A DNA stretch of 64,000 nt, from the NCBI GenBank assembly GCA_963663395.1, contig OY760226.1, forward strand, positions 186,001 through 250,000, read 5' to 3'. A model generated the notes under the pieces. The model did no database searches. It had not been told where the DNA came from and was given only the letters and a program-made list of their open reading frames with translations. A program made the position numbers and the translations under genes. This stretch comes from Azophilus sp963663395 (GTDB lineage Bacteria > Pseudomonadota > Gammaproteobacteria > Pseudomonadales > Azotimanducaceae). Positions 26,048 to 33,541 of the stretch are shown here, one piece after another. Within the stretch, counting starts at the first letter, position 1. The number at the start of each line of letters is the position of its first letter.

Positions 26048-26740
26048 CTAGTCGCCGCCTGGCGTCTCCTCGCCTTCTCCTTCCGCATCTGTCGGCGCCT
26101 CGCCCTCGATACCGAGTTCTTCCTCGCCTTCCCCTTCCTCGTCGAACTCGTCGGCTCCGCCGCGCGGCGCCTGCACGCTCACCACGGTGATGTTGCGCTC
26201 CTCGCCGTAGGTCAGCGCAACAATGGTAACCCCGTCAGGCGTTTCCAGGTCGCTCAGGTGCAGGGTGTCGCCTATGTCCAGGTCGGCAACGTCGACCTCG
26301 ATGAACTCCGGCAGGTCTGCCGGCAGGCAGCTCACTTCCACCTCGATGAGATTGTGGGAGATATTGCCGCCGGAACGCACGCCCACGCAATCGTGCTCAT
26401 TGAGAAAGTGCAGCGGTACCGGCACCTGGATGGCCCGGTCGGCGCGGATGCGGAGAAAATCGATATGCAGCACCTTTTCGCTCGCCGGGTCGCGCTGCAG
26501 TTCGCGAACCACGGCCTGCTCTTCGGCGCCGTCGACGACAACGTTCAGAACCTGGGAGTGGAACGCTTCGTTCTGCATGACTTTCGCGAGTTCGTGCACG
26601 CTCAGCGTGAGCAGCCGTGGCGCCACATCGCCCCCGTAGATGATTCCCGGAATCCGGTCAGTGCCGCGCCTCAGGCGCCGGCTCGCCCCGGTTCCGGTCT
26701 GCTCGCGCGGAATCGCGCTGATCTGTATCTGTTCGGACAT
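26048..26740 (-). CDS. rplY: Ribosomal protein L25, long CTC form
   Basis: This 230-residue protein is the long form of L25, which binds 5S rRNA. The N-terminal 5S-binding domain (about residues 1-95) contains TGTGASRRLRR and GIIYGGD. A second beta domain follows, as in Bacillus Ctc, and the tail of about 40 residues is dominated by Glu and Gly. E. coli L25 has only the first domain. It lies between prs and pth, a conserved position. Confidence 0.95.
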   Translation of the reverse strand: MSEQIQISAIPREQTGTGASRRLRRGTDRIPGIIYGGDVAPRLLTLSVHELAKVMQNEAFHSQVLNVVVDGAEEQAVVRELQRDPASEKVLHIDFLRIRADRAIQVPVPLHFLNEHDCVGVRSGGNISHNLIEVEVSCLPADLPEFIEVDVADLDIGDTLHLSDLETPDGVTIVALTYGEERNITVVSVQAPRGGADEFDEEGEGEEELGIEGEAPTDAEGEGEETPGGD

Positions 26741-26791
26741 GGTGATTCTTCTCCAATGGCCCCCGCGCTGGCGGGAACCGGCTTGAATGAC

Positions 26792-27736
26792 TTAACGAAA
26801 CATCGCGCTCAGGGACTCTTCGTAGCTGACCCGGCGAATGGACTCCGCCAGCAACCGGTCGAGGCTGAGCTGCTGAATCCGCTCGCTCCGCGCGGCATCT
26901 TCCGACAGCGGGATGGTATCGGTAACCACCATCTCGTCGATTTCCGAGGCCGTGATGCGCTTGACCGCGGGGCCGGACAGCACCGGGTGGGTGATATAGG
27001 CCACCACCTTGATCGCGCCCTGTTCCTTGAGCGCTTCCGCCGCGGTGCACAGGGTGCCCGCGGTGTCGACGATGTCGTCAACGAGAATGCAGGTCTTGCC
27101 GCGCACATCGCCGATGACGTTCATGACCCGGGTGTCGTTCGCCTGGGGACGGCGCTTGTCGATGATGGCGAGGTCGAGGTCGTTGATCTGCTTGGCGATC
27201 GCCCGCGCACGCACCACGCCGCCGACATCCGGGGAAACGACGATGGGGTTCTCGTATTCCCGGGTGGCGATGTGATCGACCAGCACCGGGGAGCCGTAGA
27301 CGTTGTCTACCGGCATGTCGAAAAAACCCTGGATCTGGTCGGCGTGCAGGTCGACGGTGAGGATCCGGTCGATACCGACGCTGTCGAGCATGTCTGCCAC
27401 CACCTTGGCGCTGATGGGCACCCGCGCCGAGCGCGGCCGCCGGTCCTGCCGGGCATAGCCGTAGTAGGGGATGACGGCCGTCACCCGGTGCGCCGAGGCC
27501 CTGCGGATGGCATCGGCCATGATGACCAGTTCCATGATGTTGTCGTTGGTCGGCGCACAGGTGGACTGCAGGATGAAGGCGTCGCAGCCGCGGACGTTCT
27601 CATGGATCTCGACATTGGCCTCGCCATCGCTGAACCGGCCGATATCGGCGCGGCCGAGATCGATACGCAGTTCGTTGACAATCCGCTCGGCAAGCGGCCT
27701 GTTCGAACTCCCCGAGAAAACCATGAGTTGGGCCAC
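26792..27736 (-). CDS. prs: Ribose-phosphate pyrophosphokinase
   Basis: Prs makes phosphoribosyl pyrophosphate from ribose 5-phosphate and ATP, the precursor of nucleotides, histidine and NAD. The 314-residue protein shows the flexible-loop residues (YARQDRRPRSARVPISA, about 97-113), the ribose-phosphate site and the PRPP-binding block (ILVDDIVDTAGTL, about 216-228). It lies directly downstream of tRNA-Gln and is probably transcribed with it. Confidence 0.97.
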   Translation of the reverse strand: MAQLMVFSGSSNRPLAERIVNELRIDLGRADIGRFSDGEANVEIHENVRGCDAFILQSTCAPTNDNIMELVIMADAIRRASAHRVTAVIPYYGYARQDRRPRSARVPISAKVVADMLDSVGIDRILTVDLHADQIQGFFDMPVDNVYGSPVLVDHIATREYENPIVVSPDVGGVVRARAIAKQINDLDLAIIDKRRPQANDTRVMNVIGDVRGKTCILVDDIVDTAGTLCTAAEALKEQGAIKVVAYITHPVLSGPAVKRITASEIDEMVVTDTIPLSEDAARSERIQQLSLDRLLAESIRRVSYEESLSAMFR

Positions 27737-27786
27737 GATCCGTATTCCCTGCGCTTATGCTCTGACCGGTTTCAATGCTGTACTGT

Positions 27787-27861
27787 TGGCTGGGGTGGCA
27801 GGATTCGAACCTGCGAATGCCGGGATCAAAACCCGGTGCCTTACCACTTGGCGACACCCCA
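27787..27861 (-). tRNA. tRNA-Gln (UUG)
   Basis: The minus strand forms a complete cloverleaf of 75 bases with encoded CCA. The acceptor stem is TGGGGTG/CACCCCA-type, the anticodon stem CCGGG/CCCGG has the loop TTTTGAT giving UUG, and the T arm is GCAGG-TTCGAAT-CCTGC. The U1-A72 pair and G73 are glutamine identity features. It sits 50 bases upstream of prs, as in many gammaproteobacteria where it follows ispE. Confidence 0.95.
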
Positions 27862-27864
27862 ATG

Positions 27865-27913
27865 ATCGCGCCCCCTGGCGCAATATGCGGGCCAGCCCGC
27901 ATATTGCACCAGG
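27865..27913. repeat. Long palindrome next to tRNA-Gln
   Basis: Two 19-base arms (27874-27892 and 27895-27913) are inverted around a two-base centre, with one mismatch (27879 against 27908). The core of each arm is GCAATATGCGGGC or its complement. The left arm with its flank (27865-27892) recurs once at 28111-28138. The palindrome begins three bases after the tRNA and is on the upstream side of it, so it is not a tRNA terminator. It resembles a REP-like or small mobile repeat. Confidence 0.75.
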
Positions 27914-28016
27914 CCGCTCATCGAGTTCACAAATTATGTTAGTTTTTGCTTGACTGCATTCATGACTTCGAAGGTTGTTCCAGGTACAAAATGCGCTGGC
28001 CCCGCCCTCGCTTGTA

Positions 28017-28098
28017 TTTTGCCCTTCTGCGCGCACATGCTCCCTCCACCATAGGCGGGGCTATGCTTGCGGTCGCGAGCACGCGCAGAAGGGCAAAA
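28017..28098. repeat. Perfect 17-base inverted repeat around a 48-base loop
   Basis: The arms TTTTGCCCTTCTGCGCG (28017-28033) and CGCGCAGAAGGGCAAAA (28082-28098) are exact complements. Inside the loop a smaller inverted pair, CATAG/CTATG, flanks GCGGGG. Transcribed in either direction this would fold into a long hairpin. It lies between two copies of the 28-base repeat, so the whole region 27865-28138 looks like one composite element. Confidence 0.75.
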
Positions 28099-28110
28099 TC
28101 CGGCGCGATC

Positions 28111-28138
28111 ATCGCGGCCCCTGGCGCAATATGCGGGC
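28111..28138. repeat. Second copy of the 28-base repeat
   Basis: This segment matches 27865-27892 in the same orientation with one mismatch across 28 bases. Here the right half of the palindrome is missing: after GCGGGC the sequence continues TAGCGGCGCGC instead of the complementary arm. It therefore looks like a truncated copy. No coding sequence was found in 27862-28191, which is the gap between tRNA-Gln and lolB. Confidence 0.7.
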
Positions 28139-28191
28139 TAGCGGCGCGCTATTCTGAGGTTGGCCTTGCATCCTGTCAAACACGCACAGAA

Positions 28192-28821
28192 TCAACGGCT
28201 TAAAATTGTCACGCGGACGCGGTATCCGGGCCGCTCGGCGGTGACGCGGCCAGGCCCTGCAAGATCTTCGCGGGCGTCGAACCCGTCGTATTTCACCTGC
28301 CAGCCGAGCTGTCGGAAGCCGGTCAGGCGGCCCTTGTCATCGTGTTCCGATGCCTCGACGCCCCCATCCGGCGCCGGGCGGCCCGACATCCACCAGGGCA
28401 ACACCGCCAGCGGCAGGCTCCAGCCGAGTTGCCGGCGCATCACCATGCCGGGTTCGCCCGAAAGCGCGGGTCCGGCGTTCCTGCCGGTGATCTCGATACG
28501 GTCCGAGTCGCCGCGCAACCGCGTGCTGCCCTGTCCGAGCGGACCCCAGAGCACGATATCGTAGTCTTCGCCGCTCTGCCGCCAGACAAAGCGCGCGGAG
28601 TGGCTCCGCTCCCCCTCCAGGACACCGACCTTGCCCTCGACCCGGAAGTCGGCTGGCCCGGTTTCAACCGGAAGCTGCGCGCAGCCGGTCGACAGGAGCA
28701 GCGCGGCCAGCCACCGGACGCCCCGTGCGGTTGTTCGCGGTTCAATCGGCCACTGCCTGCTCCTGGGGCCGGGGCATGGCCCTGTAAGCCCTCTGTTACA
28801 ATTCCCGGTTACCCCAACCAC
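28192..28821 (-). CDS. lolB: Outer-membrane lipoprotein receptor LolB (start uncertain)
   Basis: LolB takes lipoproteins from the carrier LolA and inserts them into the outer membrane. The lipobox is LLSTGC, followed by a mature domain with FRVEGKVGVLEGERSHSARF, DYDIVLWGPLGQGSTRL and a closing WQVKYDGF, all typical of the family. The start is a problem: no ATG, GTG or TTG occurs in frame within 40 residues before the lipobox. The nearest is the GTG at 28821, only 18 bases from the divergent hemA start, giving a long signal region; an ATT at 28746 would give a normal-length signal. Position opposite hemA is the usual one for lolB. Confidence 0.78.
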   Translation of the reverse strand: MVGVTGNCNRGLTGPCPGPRSRQWPIEPRTTARGVRWLAALLLSTGCAQLPVETGPADFRVEGKVGVLEGERSHSARFVWRQSGEDYDIVLWGPLGQGSTRLRGDSDRIEITGRNAGPALSGEPGMVMRRQLGWSLPLAVLPWWMSGRPAPDGGVEASEHDDKGRLTGFRQLGWQVKYDGFDAREDLAGPGRVTAERPGYRVRVTILSR

Positions 28822-28839
28822 TGACGAGCCTCGGTCAAA

Positions 28840-30093
28840 GTGGCGATATTGGCATACGGCATCAACTACCGCACCGCCGCACTGGACCTGCGGGACCGGG
28901 TTGCGTTTCCTGCCGACGTCCTCGGCAGCGCCCTGATGGCCGTCACCCGTGCTGTCCCGAGCGTAACCGAAGCGACCATCCTCTCTACCTGCAACCGCAC
29001 CGAAATATATTGCGTCATAGATCCGGCCGACGAAGCGGCCCTGGCCCAATGGCTCGCCGACTACAGGGGCGTGCCCGTCGACGAGATCCGGAGCGCCGCC
29101 TACAGTCACTGGGACCAGGATGCCGCACGGCACCTGATCCGTGTGGCTGCCGGCCTGGACTCACAGGTGCTCGGCGAACCGCAGATCATGGGCCAGGTCA
29201 AGTCCGCCTGTGAGCTGGCGCGCAATCTCGGCGCCCTGGGTACAGGGCTGGATCTTCTGTTCAGGGTGTCCCTCAATGCGGCGAAACGCATCCGCACCGA
29301 TACCGACATCGGGCGCAATCCCATATCCGTGGCCTATGCCGCCGTCGCCATGGCCAGGCGGATTTTCACCGACCTCACCAGCAAGGCGGCGCTGTTGCTC
29401 GGGGCCGGCGACACCATTCAACGGGTCGCCGACTATCTGGGTGAACACGGCATCGGCGCCATGGCGATCGCCAACCGGACCATTGCCAACGCGGAACACC
29501 TGGCCGCGCGCCACCAGGCGATTCCCATGCAACTCACCGATGTGGCTGGGGCGCTGCATGACTATGACATCGTCATCGCCTCCACGGGCAGTTCCCTGCC
29601 GGTGGTGGGCAAAGGAGCGGTCGAAGCGGCAATGAAAGGCCGGCGCCACAAACCCATCTTCATGGTCGACATCGCCGTGCCCCGGGACATCGAGCCGGAG
29701 GTGGCCGACCTGCCCGATGTCTTTCTCTATTCCATCGACGACCTCACCGAGATCATCCAGGAAAATCTCAAGCAGCGGCTGTCGGCAGCAGATTCCGCCC
29801 AGGCGCTGGTCGATGAAGGCGCCTACCGCTATGCCCGGGAGCGGCGCACCCTCAAGGGTCAGCGGCTGCTCAGGCAGCTGCGGGAGAACGCCCAGGATGC
29901 GCAACTGGTGGAACTCGACAAGGCGCGCAGGGCCCTTGCCCGGGGCGTAGAGGCTGACGAAGTCGTGGCCAGCCTCGCCCAGGCGCTGACCAACAAGCTG
30001 ATTCATCCACCCACCGTTGCCATCCGGCAGGCAAGCGCCGAGGGCCGGGTGGACCTGCTCGATTTCCTGAAGTCGCTGTACAAGCTCGACTGA
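28840..30093 (+). CDS. hemA: Glutamyl-tRNA reductase
   Basis: HemA reduces the glutamate on glutamyl-tRNA to glutamate-1-semialdehyde, the first committed step of haem synthesis by the C5 route. The 417-residue protein has the catalytic cysteine in STCNRTE (Cys51), a Rossmann NADPH domain with LLGAGDTIQRVADYL near residue 186, and the C-terminal dimerisation domain. The start is GTG at 28840. A TACAAT hexamer at 28797-28802 could be a -10 element. It leads the conserved hemA-prfA-prmC cluster. Confidence 0.97.
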   Translation: MAILAYGINYRTAALDLRDRVAFPADVLGSALMAVTRAVPSVTEATILSTCNRTEIYCVIDPADEAALAQWLADYRGVPVDEIRSAAYSHWDQDAARHLIRVAAGLDSQVLGEPQIMGQVKSACELARNLGALGTGLDLLFRVSLNAAKRIRTDTDIGRNPISVAYAAVAMARRIFTDLTSKAALLLGAGDTIQRVADYLGEHGIGAMAIANRTIANAEHLAARHQAIPMQLTDVAGALHDYDIVIASTGSSLPVVGKGAVEAAMKGRRHKPIFMVDIAVPRDIEPEVADLPDVFLYSIDDLTEIIQENLKQRLSAADSAQALVDEGAYRYARERRTLKGQRLLRQLRENAQDAQLVELDKARRALARGVEADEVVASLAQALTNKLIHPPTVAIRQASAEGRVDLLDFLKSLYKLD

Positions 30094-30110
30094 GCGCAGG
30101 GGTCCGTTCA

Positions 30111-31199
30111 ATGGCGCTGCAACCATCCGTGTTGACCAGGCTGTCCAAACTCGCGGACCGCTACGACGAAATCTGCGGCTTGCTGGCGAAACCGGAGATC
30201 GTCAACGACCGGAACCAGTACACGGCGCTTTCCAAGGAACTGGCCGAAGTCGAACCCGTGGCCCTGGGATACCGGCAGATAACCGAAGTCACCGACGACC
30301 TGGAGGAAGCCCAGGAGCTGGCCCGCGGCGACGACCCCGACCTGCGCGAACTGGCGCGCGAAGATGTCGCTTCACTTAGCGGACGGCTGGAGGCGCTCGA
30401 ACGGTCCCTGAAGAGCCACCTCATACCCAGGGACCCTCACGACGGGTCCAACGTCTTTCTCGAGATCCGCGCCGGCACGGGCGGCGATGAAGCGGCCATC
30501 TTCTCGGGCGACCTGTTCCGCATGTACGCCAGGTTTGCCGAGCACCAGGGTTGGAACATCGAGGTGCTGAACGAGCGCCCCGGCGAGCACGGCGGCTACA
30601 AGGAGATCATCACGCGTGTCGATGGCAAGCGGGCCTTCAGCCGGCTGAAGTTCGAGTCCGGCGTGCACCGTGTGCAACGCGTGCCGGACACGGAGTCGCA
30701 AGGCCGGATACACACTTCCGCCTGCACCGTTGCAGTATTGCCGGAAATCGATGAAGTCGATGCCGTCGAGATCGAGAAGAGTGACCTCCGTGTCGACCTG
30801 TTCCGGGCTTCCGGAGCGGGCGGCCAGCACGTCAACAAGACCGATTCGGCAGTGCGGCTCACCCACCTGCCCAGCGGCATCGTAGTCGAATGCCAGGACG
30901 AACGTTCCCAGCACAAGAACCGGGCGCGCGCCATGGCCTTGCTGCAGGCCAAGCTGGTGGACGCCGCCCGCTCCGAGCAGCAGGCGGAACAGGCCGAATC
31001 GCGCCGCAACCTCATCGGGTCGGGAGACCGCTCGGAGCGCATCCGCACCTACAACTTTCCCCAGGGGCGCGTCACCGATCATCGCATCAACCTCACCCTT
31101 TACCGTCTCGACGAAGTGCTGCAGGGGGCGCTGGACGTGCTCGTCCAACCCCTCGTTCAGGCGCACCAGGCCGATCAACTCGGCCGGCCGGACCCCTGA
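30111..31199 (+). CDS. prfA: Peptide chain release factor 1
   Basis: RF1 recognises UAA and UAG stop codons and triggers release of the finished protein. The 362-residue protein has the GGQ loop (GAGGQHVNKTDSAVR, GGQ near residues 237-239), whose glutamine is methylated by the product of the next gene, and an RF1-type anticodon region. It begins 17 bases after hemA. Confidence 0.97.
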   Translation: MALQPSVLTRLSKLADRYDEICGLLAKPEIVNDRNQYTALSKELAEVEPVALGYRQITEVTDDLEEAQELARGDDPDLRELAREDVASLSGRLEALERSLKSHLIPRDPHDGSNVFLEIRAGTGGDEAAIFSGDLFRMYARFAEHQGWNIEVLNERPGEHGGYKEIITRVDGKRAFSRLKFESGVHRVQRVPDTESQGRIHTSACTVAVLPEIDEVDAVEIEKSDLRVDLFRASGAGGQHVNKTDSAVRLTHLPSGIVVECQDERSQHKNRARAMALLQAKLVDAARSEQQAEQAESRRNLIGSGDRSERIRTYNFPQGRVTDHRINLTLYRLDEVLQGALDVLVQPLVQAHQADQLGRPDP

Positions 31200-31283
31200 T
31201 TCGCGGACAAGGACGCCAAGTGAATCCGATTCTCACGCCAACTGCCGCTTTCCCGTCACCCTTGCAAGGCGGCTCGCCAGGCA

Positions 31284-32150
31284 ATGAGTGAGGTTCGCCA
31301 TGAGGTAGGCCGGTTCCGCACCGGGCACGCCGGCCTTTCGTGCCGCCTCGGCACATCCGGCCAATGGCTGGCCGCCAACGCCGACCTGGGCCGTATCGAT
31401 GCGGAACTGCTGCTGGGCCACGTGATCGACATGGGCCGGGCAACGGTCATCGCCCATCCGGAAACGGTGCTGACGAACGGTCAGGAGGAGCGCCTGAACC
31501 GGCTGGCCAACCGGCGCCGAGAACGGGAGCCGCTTGCCTATATTCTGGGGCGAAAAGAGTTCTACGGGCTCAATTTTCGGGTCGGCAAAGATGTGCTGGT
31601 GCCCCGGCCGGAAACGGAACTCGCGGTGGAACTCGCCCTGCGGCTGGCGCCCCGCGGTGGCCGCGTCGTCGACCTGGGAACGGGCAGCGGCTGTATCGCG
31701 ATTGCCCTCAAGGTGCACCGGCCAGACCTCCGGGTCGCCGCCACGGATGCTTCCTTTGCCGCGTTGAAGGTCGCTTCGGCGAACGCCAGCGCCAACGCAG
31801 CGGATATCGCCTTCGCGCAGGGCGACTGGCTCACCTGCCTGGGCGGCCCCATCGACTGCATCGTCGCAAATCCGCCCTACGTCGCCGCGGACGACCCGGT
31901 CCTGGCGGAGTTGCAAAGCGAACCGGCAAGCGCCCTCGTTGCCGGTTCGGACGGGTTGAGCGCTGTTCGCAGGATCATCGAACAGTCTCCACGCCGCATG
32001 GCTCCCTGCGCCTGCCTGATCCTCGAGCACGGCTATTGCCAGGCGGCTGCGATCGGGGATTGCCTTGCCCTTGCCGGTTTCCGCAAGATCGAAACCCATC
32101 GTGATCTTGCCGGTCTGGATCGGGCCACCGTCGCGTTCATGGAAAGCTGA
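31284..32150 (+). CDS. prmC: Release factor glutamine methyltransferase PrmC
   Basis: PrmC methylates the GGQ glutamine of release factors 1 and 2 using S-adenosylmethionine. The 288-residue protein has the N-terminal helical domain, RPETELAVE, the cofactor loop VVDLGTGSGCIAIAL and the substrate-binding NPPY (Asn196). It lies 84 bases after prfA, its usual neighbour, and two bases before the moeB-like frame, so the four genes from hemA are probably one operon. Confidence 0.96.
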   Translation: MSEVRHEVGRFRTGHAGLSCRLGTSGQWLAANADLGRIDAELLLGHVIDMGRATVIAHPETVLTNGQEERLNRLANRRREREPLAYILGRKEFYGLNFRVGKDVLVPRPETELAVELALRLAPRGGRVVDLGTGSGCIAIALKVHRPDLRVAATDASFAALKVASANASANAADIAFAQGDWLTCLGGPIDCIVANPPYVAADDPVLAELQSEPASALVAGSDGLSAVRRIIEQSPRRMAPCACLILEHGYCQAAAIGDCLALAGFRKIETHRDLAGLDRATVAFMES

Positions 32151-32152
32151 CC

Positions 32153-32895
32153 GTGGATGACAGCGAACTGTTGCGCTACAGCCGGCAGATCATGCTGCCC
32201 GAGATCGACATCGAGGGACAGGAACGGCTCGGCAGCGCCACCGTCCTCGTGGTGGGGCTGGGCGGGCTGGGTTCTCCGGTGGCCATGTACCTTGCCGCCG
32301 CGGGCATCGGCAGGCTCATTCTCAATGATTTCGATGCGGTGGATCTTTCCAATCTGCAACGTCAGATCGTCCACGCGGACGCCTCGGTGGGCGTGCCCAA
32401 GATTCAGTCGGCGGCAAGGACCCTGGCTGCGCTGAATCCACTGGTGGCGGTGGAAACGATCGGCGAAAGACTTTCCCGGGGGGCACTGGAAGAACTGCTG
32501 GCCCGGGTGGACCTGGTACTCGATGCCAGCGACAACTTCGCAACGCGCTACCTTGTGAACGACGCCTGCTGGCGCGCCGGAAAACCGCTGGTGTCAGGTG
32601 CCGCCATCCGCTGGGAAGGGCAGGTCGCCCTGTTCGACCCCGGCCGCCCGAATCGCCCTGCTACCGGTGCCTGTATCCGGAAGGCGACGATCAGGCCCTG
32701 AACTGTGCGGAGAACGGCGTCATCGCGCCGCTGGTCGGTGTGGTGGGGGCCATGCAGGCCATGGAAGCCGTCAAGGCGATTACCGGGGTGGGCGAGCCCC
32801 TGGTGGGGCATGTTCTCTACTACGACGCCAAGCGCGCCGACTGGCGGAAATTCAGGCTCGGGAAGCGGGCCGCCTGTACGGTCTGCGGAAGTTGA
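32153..32895 (+). pseudogene. moeB: MoeB/ThiF-family adenylyltransferase with a one-base frameshift
   Basis: The first 165 or so codons read as a MoeB/HesA-type E1-like enzyme: LLRYSRQIMLPEIDIEGQER, the nucleotide loop VVGLGGLGSPVA, NLQRQI and LVLDASDNFATRYLVND. Around 32647-32649 the frame is lost. The other frame then gives CYRCLYPEGDDQALNCAENG, APLVGVVGAMQAMEAVK and the end CTVCGS, stopping at 32895. Adding one C to the C-run restores RPESPCYRC and both zinc CxxC pairs. MoeB adenylates MoaD in molybdopterin synthesis; ThiF would do so for ThiS. It may be a pseudogene or a base-calling error. Start is GTG at 32153; the end overlaps lipB. Confidence 0.88.
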
Positions 32896-33541
32896 CCGGA
32901 TAAGGCCCGGTCATCGCCGTCAGCAGGCGGCTCTTCACCGCCTCCTTGTCCGCCTCGCCGCACAGGTCCTTCAACTGCGTCACCTCAAGGCCGCTGATCC
33001 CGCAGGGATTGATCCGCTGGAAAGGTTCAAGGTCCATGTCGATGTTGAAAGCCAAGCCATGATACGAGCAATGCCGTCGCACCCGGAGGCCCAGCGCCGC
33101 TATCTTGGCGCCGTTGACGTATACGCCCGGTGCATCCGGCCGCGCTTCGGCAACGATGCCGTAGCCGCCAAGCACTTCGATTACCGCCGACTCGATGCCG
33201 GAGACGAGCCCGCGCACCGACAGCCCCATCCTGCGCAGGTCGAACAGCAGGTAGCCGACGATCTGCCCCGGGCCGTGGTAGGTGACCTGGCCGCCGCGGT
33301 CGGTCTGCACCATTGGGATATCGCCAGCGGCGAGCAGGTGCCGGGTCTTGCCGGCCTGGCCCTGGGTGAAGACCGGGTCATGCTCGGTGAACCACAATTC
33401 GTCCGGCGTATCGTCGCCACGGCTCCGGGTGAACTCCCGCATGGCCTGAAACACCGGCCCGTACTCGGTTCGGCCGAGATCGCGAACGATGACCTGGTGC
33501 GTGACGGCCGCTGTCGACGCGGCAGGCGCCGCTGAATTCAC
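32852..33541 (-). CDS. lipB: Octanoyltransferase LipB
   Basis: LipB moves octanoate from acyl carrier protein to the lipoyl domains of enzymes such as pyruvate dehydrogenase. The 229-residue protein shows RGGQVTYHGPGQIVGY, the catalytic lysine in VNGAKIAALGLRVRRH and the catalytic cysteine in NPCGISGLEVTQL. The GTG start at 33541 overlaps the dacA stop by four bases. Its 3' end overlaps the convergent moeB-like gene by 44 bases. lipA, the usual next gene, is not here. Confidence 0.95.
   Translation of the reverse strand: MNSAAPAASTAAVTHQVIVRDLGRTEYGPVFQAMREFTRSRGDDTPDELWFTEHDPVFTQGQAGKTRHLLAAGDIPMVQTDRGGQVTYHGPGQIVGYLLFDLRRMGLSVRGLVSGIESAVIEVLGGYGIVAEARPDAPGVYVNGAKIAALGLRVRRHCSYHGLAFNIDMDLEPFQRINPCGISGLEVTQLKDLCGEADKEAVKSRLLTAMTGPYPVNFRRPYRRPASRA

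Noticed and set aside
25466..27865. Plus-strand open frame of 799 codons.
   Set aside because: It is antisense to pth, rplY and prs, all of which are clear family members; it has no recognisable domain.
27471..27953. Plus-strand frame with AGVAGFEPANAGIKTR.
   Set aside because: This peptide is the antisense translation of tRNA-Gln and appears falsely in many databases; the rest is antisense to prs.
27862..28191. Possible CRISPR array, because of repeated units.
   Set aside because: There are only two copies of the 28-base unit, 246 bases apart, with an unrelated inverted repeat between them and no cas genes.
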